Assembly: GCA_012729505.1 (NCBI GenBank)
Contig: JAAYDA010000072.1
Coordinates: 1-64,000, forward strand
Length of the DNA: 64,000 bases
Direction: 5' to 3'
Origin: Syntrophomonadaceae bacterium
Lineage (GTDB): Bacteria; Bacillota; Syntrophomonadia; Syntrophomonadales; DTU052
The notes below the pieces were generated by a model. It saw nothing but the letters and a program-made list of their open reading frames with translations, was not told the DNA's origin and did not search any database. Position 1 is the stretch's first letter, and the number at the start of each line of letters is the position of its first letter. Made by a program: the position numbers and the translations under genes. Below are positions 51,128-59,304 of the stretch, one piece after another.

Positions 51128-52069
51128 GTGAAGAAACAAGTCAGAACCAGTTTTTTGACCGCTATTATAGTTGGAATCATAGGTCTGTCTTTCCTGGCGG
51201 CAGGATGCGGCTCAGATATTTTTAGCAAGGGTTTAGCCGGAGATTCTCCGGGAAATCAATCTGAGCAACCAGGTGAAACTCCTTCACCATCCCCTCCGAT
51301 TGAGCAGCCGTCTGAGCCGGCGAAAGATCCGGAATCTCCCGGAGAGAAACCGAATCCTCCGGCAAATACGCCAGATTACTCAACTGAGGTAAGCAACAAA
51401 AAGCTCAGCTGGTACTTTATAGCCAACAGTGAACACCAGACTCCCGGCATCCCCGATTCCGCCAAATTCATCACCAAATATGGCGGAATGTATGTTGGTG
51501 ATCCTTCCGGCCAAACCATATATTTGACCTTTGATTGCGGCTATGAAAACGGCTATACCCCGCCTATTCTGGATGCCTTAAAGGCCAATGGAGTAAAGGC
51601 GGCCTTTTTTGTTACCAAAAGCTATATAGACAGAAACCCGGAGCTGGTTCGACGGATGGTAGCTGAAGGACATCAGGTTTGTAGTCATACCGCTACTCAC
51701 CCCTCATTACCTGATGTATCCGATGCTCGTATTGAAAATGAGCTGACCTCAACCGCTGATGCTTTCCGGGATGTTACCGGTCAGGAAATGTCTCGGCATA
51801 TGCGCCCTCCCAGTGGAGAATATAGTCAGCGGACTGTGCGGCTTACCCAGCAATACGGCTATGCTACTGTGTTTTGGAGCATGGCCTACCGGGACTGGGA
51901 AGTGGATAACCAGCAAGGAGCGGAATTCGCCTACAATTATGTAATGAAATACATTCACCCGGGCGCTGTTATCCTGCTGCATGCGGTGTCCTCCAGTAAT
52001 GCTGAAGCCATGGACCGCATTCTTAAAGGACTCCAGGAACAGGGTTACCAGTTCTCCCTTTTGCCATAA
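51128..52069 (+). CDS. pdaA: PdaA-like polysaccharide deacetylase (spore cortex type), lipoprotein
   Basis: The 313-residue protein has a lipoprotein signal with the FLAAGC lipobox, a Pro/Glu-rich linker (about residues 37-90) and a NodB-type deacetylase domain with YLTFDCGYENGYTPP, SHTATHPSL (zinc HxxxH), RPPSGEYS and the C-terminal ILLHAVS block. The YENGYT context and the replaced second residue of TFDDG (C here) match PdaA, which removes acetyl groups from muramic acid for delta-lactam formation in spore cortex. The GTG start has AAGGAGG upstream. PdaA is normally sigma-G controlled, but no such box is obvious here. Confidence 0.88.
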   Translation: MKKQVRTSFLTAIIVGIIGLSFLAAGCGSDIFSKGLAGDSPGNQSEQPGETPSPSPPIEQPSEPAKDPESPGEKPNPPANTPDYSTEVSNKKLSWYFIANSEHQTPGIPDSAKFITKYGGMYVGDPSGQTIYLTFDCGYENGYTPPILDALKANGVKAAFFVTKSYIDRNPELVRRMVAEGHQVCSHTATHPSLPDVSDARIENELTSTADAFRDVTGQEMSRHMRPPSGEYSQRTVRLTQQYGYATVFWSMAYRDWEVDNQQGAEFAYNYVMKYIHPGAVILLHAVSSSNAEAMDRILKGLQEQGYQFSLLP

Positions 52070-52143
52070 AATAGCCAAGCATGGACCCAGGTGAAGGTTG
52101 CTTAATATTTCACAAATGTTATAATAAGCCTATACAAAGGACT

Positions 52144-52167
52144 GCCGGACAGATATTTCTGTCCGGC
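52144..52167. repeat. Short perfect hairpin downstream of pdaA
   Basis: A 10-bp inverted repeat (52144-52153 with 52158-52167) around a 4-base loop (GCCGGACAGA/TCTGTCCGGC). It has no T tract and lies between the pdaA stop and the terminator at 52198, so its role is open. Confidence 0.5.
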
Positions 52168-52197
52168 GGCTGGAAATTAACCCCTTTTAGGCCAAAG

Positions 52198-52232
52198 AAA
52201 CCCGCTCCTCCCCCTGGAGCGGGTTTCTTATT
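52198..52232 (+). terminator. Terminator downstream of pdaA
   Basis: An 11-bp perfect stem (52198-52208 with 52216-52226) with a 7-base loop is followed by CTTATT. The 3' arm supplies three T residues, so it is a moderate Rho-independent terminator between pdaA and the gntR operon. Confidence 0.75.
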
Positions 52233-52329
52233 GGTGCCTCCTCACCAGATGCCCATATTCATTCTTGACATCTAAGCGTGTCACCTGTACTATTGTTAGT
52301 AATACGGTTGGATTGTAAGGGGGGATAAG

Positions 52330-52716
52330 GTGTTTGCACTTGATTTCCGAAGCAGAGTTCCCATTTATGAACAGTTGGTAGAAAAATTTAAAGATCTGAT
52401 CATCAGCGGAGTCTTGATGCCTGACGAGCAACTGCCCTCGGTGCGTATTTTGGCGGGACAGGTGACGGTTAATCCCAATACCATTCAAAAGGCTTACCGG
52501 GAGCTTGAGCAACAGGGTTATATCTATTCCCTGCCTGGCAAAGGGCATTTTGTTAAGCCGATAAGTCCGGAAAAATATGCAGGGCGGCGGGAAACACTGA
52601 CAACAGAGCTGGCCCGAATTGTGGCGGAAATGCTTTATCTGGGCATTGAGCCTCAAGACATTATTGAGATAATTCACCAACTTACTTCAGGGGAGAGGAG
52701 GACAACACAGGGATGA
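52330..52716 (+). CDS. YtrA-type GntR-family transcriptional regulator
   Basis: The 128-residue protein is a short GntR regulator: a winged-helix DNA-binding domain starting at SRVPIYEQLVEKFKDLIISG and VRILAGQVTVNPNTIQKAYRELEQQG, followed by a short helical dimerisation tail of about 50 residues, without a ligand domain. This is the YtrA type that represses its own ABC transporter operon, often in response to cell-wall antibiotics. The GTG start has GGGGATAAG upstream. Its stop overlaps the ATPase start by ATGA. Confidence 0.92.
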   Translation: MFALDFRSRVPIYEQLVEKFKDLIISGVLMPDEQLPSVRILAGQVTVNPNTIQKAYRELEQQGYIYSLPGKGHFVKPISPEKYAGRRETLTTELARIVAEMLYLGIEPQDIIEIIHQLTSGERRTTQG

Positions 52717-53612
52717 TTGAAATAGCCTATGTAAGCAAACGTTTTGCAGATCTGGAAGCTTTGCGAGATGTCAGCTTATCAGTACATAAAGGTTCTGTTT
52801 ACGGTTTGGTCGGCTCTAATGGAGCAGGTAAAACTACTCTTTTAAAGCTCTTGGCCGGAATATATTGGCCTGATAATGGAATAGTGAAGATTGATGAGAC
52901 TCCGGTTTTTGAAAATGTGGCCATTAAAGAGCGCACCGTTTTTATCCCGGACCATATTTATTATTTTGGCAATTACACTATTGCGGATATGGCCCGATTC
53001 TATCAACAGATTTATCCCCTCTGGAATGAAGAGCGCTTTTCCTTTTTAGCCCAGGTCTTTGAAATTGATGTTAATCGGCGGGTAAGGACCCTTTCCAAAG
53101 GAATGCAGCGCCAGGTGGCTTTTTGGCTGGCTTTCGCCATCATGCCGGATGTGATGATCCTGGACGAACCCCTGGACGGGCTGGACCCGGTCATGCGGCA
53201 GAAGGTCAAAAATCTCATTGTCCAGGAAGTGGCCCAACGAGAAATGACTGTGATTATCTCTTCTCACAACTTGTTCGAGATGGAAGATATCTGTGACTAT
53301 ATAGGTATATTACATGAGGGCCGGATGCTGATCCAGCGAGATCTGGATGACCTGAAGGCTGATGTTCATAAGCTCCAGGCAGCCTTCGCCAATGGGATGC
53401 CGGCTGAATTCCTGGCCACTATGGAACCACTCAGCTATGAGCAAAGAGGCAGCATTCATATTTTGATCATGCGGGGCAATCATCAGGAGATAATGAATCG
53501 CCTGCAAAGCTTCAAACCCCTGATTGTTGACATCTTGCCCCTTACTCTGGAAGAAATCTTTATTCACGAAATGGGGGATAAGGGCTATGCCATCAAAAAC
53601 ATCATTTATTAA
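52713..53612 (+). CDS. ABC exporter ATPase (YtrB type)
   Basis: The 299-residue ATPase has Walker A GSNGAGKTT, signature LSKGMQRQV, Walker B VMILDEPLDGLDP and an H-loop SSHN, followed by a 70-residue C-terminal domain. It overlaps gntR by ATGA and the permease by 26 bp, so all three are co-translated. AGGAGG lies 10 bases upstream of the ATG. Such YtrB-like ATPases move or sense cell-envelope-active compounds. Confidence 0.92.
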   Translation: MIEIAYVSKRFADLEALRDVSLSVHKGSVYGLVGSNGAGKTTLLKLLAGIYWPDNGIVKIDETPVFENVAIKERTVFIPDHIYYFGNYTIADMARFYQQIYPLWNEERFSFLAQVFEIDVNRRVRTLSKGMQRQVAFWLAFAIMPDVMILDEPLDGLDPVMRQKVKNLIVQEVAQREMTVIISSHNLFEMEDICDYIGILHEGRMLIQRDLDDLKADVHKLQAAFANGMPAEFLATMEPLSYEQRGSIHILIMRGNHQEIMNRLQSFKPLIVDILPLTLEEIFIHEMGDKGYAIKNIIY

Positions 53613-55647
53613 GGCTGGAATAAATGGGGGGATCCTGCGGAATGACATTAAGAGCTTTGGCTGGCTGGGCGCCGCTTACCTCCTGGCCTTGCTCCTTAGC
53701 TTTCCTTTGACAATTTTAATGATCTACAGCCAAGAGCAGCAACGGGTAAACGCTAATGATCTATTGAATCAAGGCCTTCAACTGGCCGACCATTATCTGC
53801 CCTTATTTCAGTTTAATTCGGAACTGCAGCTGATTTTGTTCTTAACAGTTCCCATCTTAACCGGGCTGCTCTTATTCCGTTATCTTCAGTCCAGAAAAGC
53901 GGCCGATATGATTCATTCTCTGCCGGTCAGACGCGAAACCCTGTACAATACCCATATTCTTGCCGGGATCATTCTGTTATTCGTTCCTATCATCATAACT
54001 GCTCTGACTTCGTGGGCGCTGGTTCTCGGACTGGGTATAGAAGGAGTACCTTTTAAAGCAATGATGATGTGGCTGGGGGTTGCCTTGTTGTTTAACCTTT
54101 TGCTATTCATCTGTACTGTGGCGGTGGGAGTCTTGACCGGTATATCAACGGTACAGGGGGCTCTGACCTACATACTGCTCCTGTTTCCTACCGGGTTTAT
54201 GGTACTATTGCTGGATAACCTGAATACTTGGCTCTTTGGTTTTCCATCTGGTTTTTACGAGCAGAGCCTGAATTTTTCACCCTTAACCCGTCTGGTGGAG
54301 ATATACAGCAATCCTCTCAGTGGAACAGAGGTCGCAGTTTATCTGCTGATCATTGCGGCGATATATTTGCTGGGGATATGGTTCTACAGGAGACGGCGCA
54401 TTGAAATGACCGGAAATGCTATTGCCTTTGAAGCACTCCATCCGGTGTTTAAATACGGGGTGGCTTTTTGCACCATGCTCCTGGGCGGCAGCTATTTCTC
54501 AAGTCAGTATAGTCTGGGCTGGACTTATTTCGGGTACTTTCTGGGGGCATTCCTGGGTTATTACTTGAGCGTCATTTTGATCAACAAAACCTGGCAGGTC
54601 TTTAACCGGCAGGTTGCCCGGGGCTTTGCAGCCTATGTGCTGATTATTGTCGTAGCACTGGTAGGTCTGAATTATGATGTGCTGGGTTATGAAAAGAGAA
54701 TCCCCTCTTTAGCCAATGTGGAGACGGTTTATATGGACTACTCCTTTCATCGGCTGATTAATGACCCTGAGCAGCAGGATTATTATAGTGACCAATACCG
54801 GCGCACACCTAAAATGATTTACATGGGTCCGGACAATATCGGACGTATACACCAACTCCATCAAGCTATTATCGCCAACAGGGCCCTTGAGAAAAAGCAG
54901 AACTCAACTAATAACACCTACAATAACAGATATGTTTGTCTGGCATACCAGCTGAAAAACGGCAATGTAGTCTATCGCTCATACTATATTCCCCAAGATC
55001 AGTATGCGGCCTGGTTCAAGCCGATTTATGAATCCCAGGAACACAAGCGGTTGCTTTATGACATCCTGAATATTGCCCCCGAGCAGGCGGACTTCATTCA
55101 GATCAACGCTAATTTCGTCGGACGTAATGTAAAAATCGGCAGCCCCGCTCTGGTCAAGGAAGCTGTTCAAGCCTTGCAAAGAGATGCGCAGACCCGGACT
55201 TATGAGGAAATAACCAATGATTCCTCCTGGGCCGATATAGAAATTCTTTTGAGCAGCGGGAAACGAATAAGCTTGGCATGGAATAAAGGTGATACTGTTT
55301 TTGAGGACTATCTCAGAAGGATAAATCAACTAAACAACAGCCGGATTATGGTGGAGGACATCACTTCTGCCCTGGTGGGCAAAACGGCCACACCATCGAC
55401 ACCCGCCACCAGAGTCATAACTACCAAGGAGGATGGGACCCAGTATCGGGAGATGGAAGAAAGCGGGGAATACCTGAAAATAACCGATCCTCAACAGTTG
55501 GAAATATGTCTGAAAGTCTCTACTTTTAGTTACTGGCAAGAGCCGATCTATACAATAATGTTCCTTTTGAATAATGGTAATGTTGTCAGCGGAGCATTCA
55601 CCTCGGAGACCATACCGGAATTCGTGAAGGCTCACTTCGGCCAATAG
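53587..55647 (+). CDS. ABC exporter permease with large extracytoplasmic domain (YtrC/D-like)
   Basis: The 686-residue protein has about ten membrane helices in the first 370 residues, then a soluble C-terminal region of some 310 residues following the helix near FAAYVLIIVVALVG. The first helices resemble YtrC/ABC-2 exporters; the soluble part has the character of the DUF6449-type domain attached to such permeases and is expected outside. The start at 53587 (ATG) is preferred, 63 bp inside the 5' end of the open frame, with GGGATAAGGG before it; the gene then overlaps the ATPase by 26 bp. The gene stops with TAG, right before the palindromic region. Confidence 0.85.
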   Translation: MPSKTSFIKAGINGGILRNDIKSFGWLGAAYLLALLLSFPLTILMIYSQEQQRVNANDLLNQGLQLADHYLPLFQFNSELQLILFLTVPILTGLLLFRYLQSRKAADMIHSLPVRRETLYNTHILAGIILLFVPIIITALTSWALVLGLGIEGVPFKAMMMWLGVALLFNLLLFICTVAVGVLTGISTVQGALTYILLLFPTGFMVLLLDNLNTWLFGFPSGFYEQSLNFSPLTRLVEIYSNPLSGTEVAVYLLIIAAIYLLGIWFYRRRRIEMTGNAIAFEALHPVFKYGVAFCTMLLGGSYFSSQYSLGWTYFGYFLGAFLGYYLSVILINKTWQVFNRQVARGFAAYVLIIVVALVGLNYDVLGYEKRIPSLANVETVYMDYSFHRLINDPEQQDYYSDQYRRTPKMIYMGPDNIGRIHQLHQAIIANRALEKKQNSTNNTYNNRYVCLAYQLKNGNVVYRSYYIPQDQYAAWFKPIYESQEHKRLLYDILNIAPEQADFIQINANFVGRNVKIGSPALVKEAVQALQRDAQTRTYEEITNDSSWADIEILLSSGKRISLAWNKGDTVFEDYLRRINQLNNSRIMVEDITSALVGKTATPSTPATRVITTKEDGTQYREMEESGEYLKITDPQQLEICLKVSTFSYWQEPIYTIMFLLNNGNVVSGAFTSETIPEFVKAHFGQ

Positions 55648-55651
55648 TTTA

Positions 55652-55790
55652 CAACTGGCCAGGCCGGCGACGGGAGCGAAGATCAAGGCGTTCGGGAAGT
55701 CCGCGATTGAGGCGTACATACGGTACGTTGATTGAGCGGGCTTACCTAACAACGCAGAGATTCGCTTTTGTCGTCGGTCTGGACCAGGTT
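55652..55790. repeat. Long nested inverted repeat at the 3' end of the PucR gene
   Basis: Nested complementary arms fold this 139-bp stretch into a long interrupted hairpin: AACTGG...CGGCGAC (from 55652) with GTCGTCGG...AGGTT (to about 55790), AGCGAA (55675-55680) with TTCGCT (55761-55766), GCGTT (55688-55692) with AACGC (55751-55755), CCGC (55701-55704) with GCGG (55735-55738), and CGTAC (55713-55717) with GTACG (55723-55727). It fills the gap between convergent genes, and its right arm is the last 15 codons of the PucR gene. It resembles a REP/MITE-like palindromic element. Confidence 0.65.
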
Positions 55791-56951
55791 GGTGGCCTGT
55801 AGGGTATCCCAAACTTTCACTGCTATAAACAGGTTAACCCGGCTATCCATGCTGGAAAAATCTATCCCCAGCAATTCTTCTATTTTGCTTACTCTGTAGT
55901 AAAGGGTATTTACATGAATGAACAGGCTGTCGGCAGTGCTCTTCATGTTGACGTTAGAATCCAGAAGCTTGCGCAGGGTCGGCATTAATTCCCCCTCGGT
56001 CTTTTCATCATACTCAATTACTCTCCCCAGGGTCTCCCGGCAAAAACTTTTAATATTTTTTAGGTTCTGGCGAAATATGGGATAATAAATACCCAGGTCG
56101 GGAAACTTCTGCACATAATGGTCCTTGCCCAATAGCCTGGGCAGAGTCAAAGCAATCCGGGCTTCGTAAAAGCTTTTTCGCAGTTTATCCAGAGGATAAA
56201 CCTGGCCGATTCCCTGGGATAATGATAAGCCAAACTTTTTCTCCAGAGCCGTTTGGCAGCTTATCATAGTCGGCCAGCTCAGAGTTTCAACGGCTCCGTC
56301 ACCATTGGAACGAGCCGGGATTATCATAGCCAGGGTATTCGACCAAGTGATAGGAACGGTTTCAAATTTTTCTTTTTTAAAGTATTCAAAGAGATAAGAA
56401 CGGACCATCTGCATACTGGTTTCCACGACGGTCTCTTCGGCCTCTATCAAGGTAACATAATAAGTCCGGTCCGTTTCCAGACGCTTTTCGCTTTGTCTCG
56501 CAATATCCCGAATATCGGCATTGCTGTTGTAAAAAAGATATTCAGCCAGCTCATTTTCAAAATGCTCGCTTCCCTGCCGCAGTTTTGTAAAATAGCATTT
56601 GACCGCCAGCCTGGTTTCCATCAATACTGACAGAGCCTGTGATATCTGCTCTACCGGAACTCCCTGGGCGATAATATAAGCACTGTGATCGTTATGAAGT
56701 ACCCGGTAATGCAGATGGCCGGGCCCCGGCTGGTAGTAATAATCTCTCCCGGCAATTTCAGCAGGCAGAGGATAAAAAGCATCATCCACCACAGGGGAAC
56801 AACCGGACTCCATAGGATAATGTATGCGACCGGTTTGGTCAGTAATCACCAACGGATGTCTGAGATTTTTTTCGACATAGTCGGCAATGTAAGGCAACCC
56901 CTCATCAAGCACTCCATCTATTAAATGATACACGGAGTTCATCATTGTCAT
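55746..56951 (-). CDS. PucR/CdaR-type transcriptional regulator
   Basis: The 401-residue regulator has an N-terminal sensory region of about 130 residues (HPLVITDQTGRIHYPME), a central GGDEF-like PucR domain (about 160-300) and a C-terminal PucR HTH_30 motif, seen in LLDSNVNMKSTADSLFIHVNTLYYRVSKIEELLG. ATG 56951 is preferred because AGAGGTGAGG lies 3-7 bases before it; the open frame extends 81 codons upstream without protein-like sequence. It probably controls nearby catabolic or respiratory genes, since it is divergent from the sigma-54 regulator. Ligand unknown. The last 15 codons lie within the palindrome. Confidence 0.88.
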   Translation of the reverse strand: MTMMNSVYHLIDGVLDEGLPYIADYVEKNLRHPLVITDQTGRIHYPMESGCSPVVDDAFYPLPAEIAGRDYYYQPGPGHLHYRVLHNDHSAYIIAQGVPVEQISQALSVLMETRLAVKCYFTKLRQGSEHFENELAEYLFYNSNADIRDIARQSEKRLETDRTYYVTLIEAEETVVETSMQMVRSYLFEYFKKEKFETVPITWSNTLAMIIPARSNGDGAVETLSWPTMISCQTALEKKFGLSLSQGIGQVYPLDKLRKSFYEARIALTLPRLLGKDHYVQKFPDLGIYYPIFRQNLKNIKSFCRETLGRVIEYDEKTEGELMPTLRKLLDSNVNMKSTADSLFIHVNTLYYRVSKIEELLGIDFSSMDSRVNLFIAVKVWDTLQATNLVQTDDKSESLRC

Positions 56952-57112
56952 ACGCCTCACCTCTTTATACCATAGTGGTAGTGTACCCACATAATTGCAA
57001 AAATCGTGCCAACACCGTCTGAGGTAACCGGGCAAGCCGATACATGACATCAGGCGCCTATTATCAATAACCGAAATTGTTTCATTCTGATACACGATTC
57101 GTAAACCCAATG

Positions 57113-57122
57113 CAAATATTTG
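57113..57122. promoter_or_regulatory. Palindrome in the divergent regulator region
   Basis: CAAATATTTG is a perfect 10-bp palindrome in the 245-bp gap between the two divergent regulator genes (start codons 56951 and 57197). It could be an operator, but no second copy is visible and it is short enough to occur by chance. Confidence 0.25.
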
Positions 57123-57196
57123 TGCTAAAATAAGAATATATGGTTGTCGTATCGGTAAGAGAAGTAAGCCTTTGCGAGGAAGAGAGGTGTTCAATA

Positions 57197-59248
57197 TTGA
57201 ATCCTGTCGAAAACCCGCTCAGTCCCATGACTCAAAACCGTCCGGATACGCAGCCCATGGACAAAAATGACCTGGTTCTCATGGAAGAAATCCGCCGGCA
57301 TAAGGATGCCCTGGTCAATCAGCGTATCCAGGTGCAAAAGACGGATCTGGTCAGAACAGATGTAATCAATTCCTGGATGCGCTCTTTCAAACACGGTATG
57401 AATCCTAATCTCTATAGTTATGGACCTATATTGGACAAACACGATCTCCAGGATCGAGTTCGAAAAAAGGATCTGTTGCTTTTGGCTGCCGATCCTTATA
57501 TCTGCCAATTGGAAGCTATGCTGTCCGATGCCATAATTCTGCTGTCAGATGAGGATGGTGCCATGCTGCGGGTAATCGAAGGCAACGACGCACTGAGAAG
57601 GCAGAACGAACGCTTTAACCTGATTCCCGGGGCGGTTTGGAATGAATCCACCGTGGGTACCTGCGCTCACTGCATAAGCCTGATTCAAGGCAGCCCCATG
57701 CAGATATGCGGGCCTGAGCATTACTTTGAAAAATATGAGAAGATATCCTGCTCATCAGCCCCTATTTTTGACGTCAACTACAATATGGCCGGTTCTTTAT
57801 GTGTTGTCACTTCCAGCTTCAGCAAACAGAGTGCCCAGTCCCTGGGGCTGGTGGTTTCCATGGCCTGGGCGATTCAAAATCAGTTTCAACTGGCTCTGAA
57901 TAACGAGTTTTTTAATTTGACCCTGCAGACAACCGCAGAAGCCCTTATCGTACTCAATAAAAACGGGATTATTACCAAAGCCAATCCGACCGCTCAACGG
58001 ATGTTTCATCCGATCATTTAGAATATAGCCGGGAACCGTATCGAGCTTCTCCTGGGGGAACAACCTTTAATCAGGTCGGCCATTGAATCAGGCAGACCCG
58101 TTCATGATATTGAGATTAAAACCGACCATCTTGACCGGAAGCTTTTAATCAGTTCCCTGCAGCCCCTTAATGACCGCTCCGGTAACAACTTTGGCTGCAT
58201 TATCACGCTAAAGAAAACTGATCGGGTTGACCGGGAAAATATCGTTAAAAACTATCCTAAAGCCCCGGAAACGAAATTCAGCTTCGATGAAATAAAAGGA
58301 AGCTCCCCCCAACTGCAAAAGGCCATTGAAGCAGCCCGCAAATTTGCGAAATTGGACGCCAATATCCTGCTCCAGGGAGAAAGCGGCACCGGAAAAGAGC
58401 TATTTGCCCAGGCTATACACAATTATAGCCGGGCGGACGGTCCCCTGGTGGCAGTAAACTGTGCGGCTATCCCCGCGAATTTGATTGAAAGTGAATTATT
58501 CGGATATGAAGGAGGCTCCTTTACCGGAGCGGAACGTCAGGGCCGCGCCGGTAAGCTGGAGCTGGCCGGCGGAGGGACTTTGTTTCTGGACGAAATCGCC
58601 GATATGCCCTTACCGCTGCAGCCGGTACTGCTCCGGGCATTGGAGGATAAAAAGATAATGCGGGTAGGCGGATCCCGCCACATTCCGGTGAACTTCAGGC
58701 TAATAGCTGCAACCAACCAGGATCTGCATGATCTCATGGAGAAAGGCCAATTCCGCCCGGATCTGTATTACCGCCTCAAAGTTTTAGAAGTTCATATACC
58801 CGCCCTGCGGGATCGGGTTTCTGACATCGTTGAACTGGCTCAATACTTTATCAACGATATAGCCGGCGAACAGCGGAGCCCCCGGCCTGTCTTGAGCGAC
58901 AGAGCGGCTTTGTGTCTGCTGAGCTACCACTGGCCAGGCAATATAAGAGAGTTAAAAAACGCTTTCTTATATGCGATCAACGTCTGTGAAGGCGGGGTGA
59001 TCCACCCCCGGGATCTCCCGGTTGAAATCGTCTCTGCAGTTGACTCGGCTTTGCTGGAACGGGACGAGGCTAAGCCAGCCCCGGCACAACTGACTTCCAA
59101 CCTTTCCATGAAGGAAGTTGAACGGATAATGATATCACAAACTCTGGAACAAAAGAATTACAATATCTCCGAAACGGCTGCCCTTTTAGGCATGAGCCGC
59201 TCCACCCTCTATCGTAAAATAAAAGAATACCGGCTCCTTCAAAACTGA
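57197..59248 (+). pseudogene. Sigma-54-dependent activator interrupted by one in-frame TAG
   Basis: The frame from TTG 57197 (AGAGAGGTG 7 bases upstream) to 59248 reads as a 683-residue regulator of the AcoR type. A GAF-like domain (about residues 70-240) and a PAS-like segment (LIVLNKNGIITKANPTAQRM) precede a sigma-54 AAA+ domain with Walker A GESGTGKE, a GSFTGA loop (normally GAFTGA), FLDEIADMP and a Fis-type HTH (MSRSTLYRKIKEYRLL). A single TAG at 58019-58021 (codon 275) breaks it inside the PAS segment. The rest of the frame is open, so this is a recent nonsense change, a sequencing error, or a recoded codon. A stop at this place would remove the ATPase and DNA-binding domains. Confidence 0.85.
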
Positions 59249-59279
59249 ATTAGCGGGCCGTAAATCGGCCCGCTAATTC
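59247..59279. terminator. Perfect 14-bp hairpin between regulator and flavoprotein genes
   Basis: A perfect 14-bp inverted repeat (59247-59260 with 59266-59279, 5-base loop) lies between two convergent genes and overlaps the regulator stop codon. No long T tract follows, so it may act as a bidirectional terminator or RNA stabiliser. Confidence 0.6.
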
Positions 59280-59304
59280 AGAAAGGATATTTCATTAAGT
59301 TGAA

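Noticed and set aside
56952-57194. 81-codon N-terminal extension of the PucR regulator
   Set aside because: A purine-rich ribosome site precedes ATG 56951 and the extension overlaps the divergent regulator's control region.
59247-59279. Strong Rho-independent terminator
   Set aside because: The 14-bp stem is perfect but neither strand has a convincing T tract, so it is listed only with moderate confidence.
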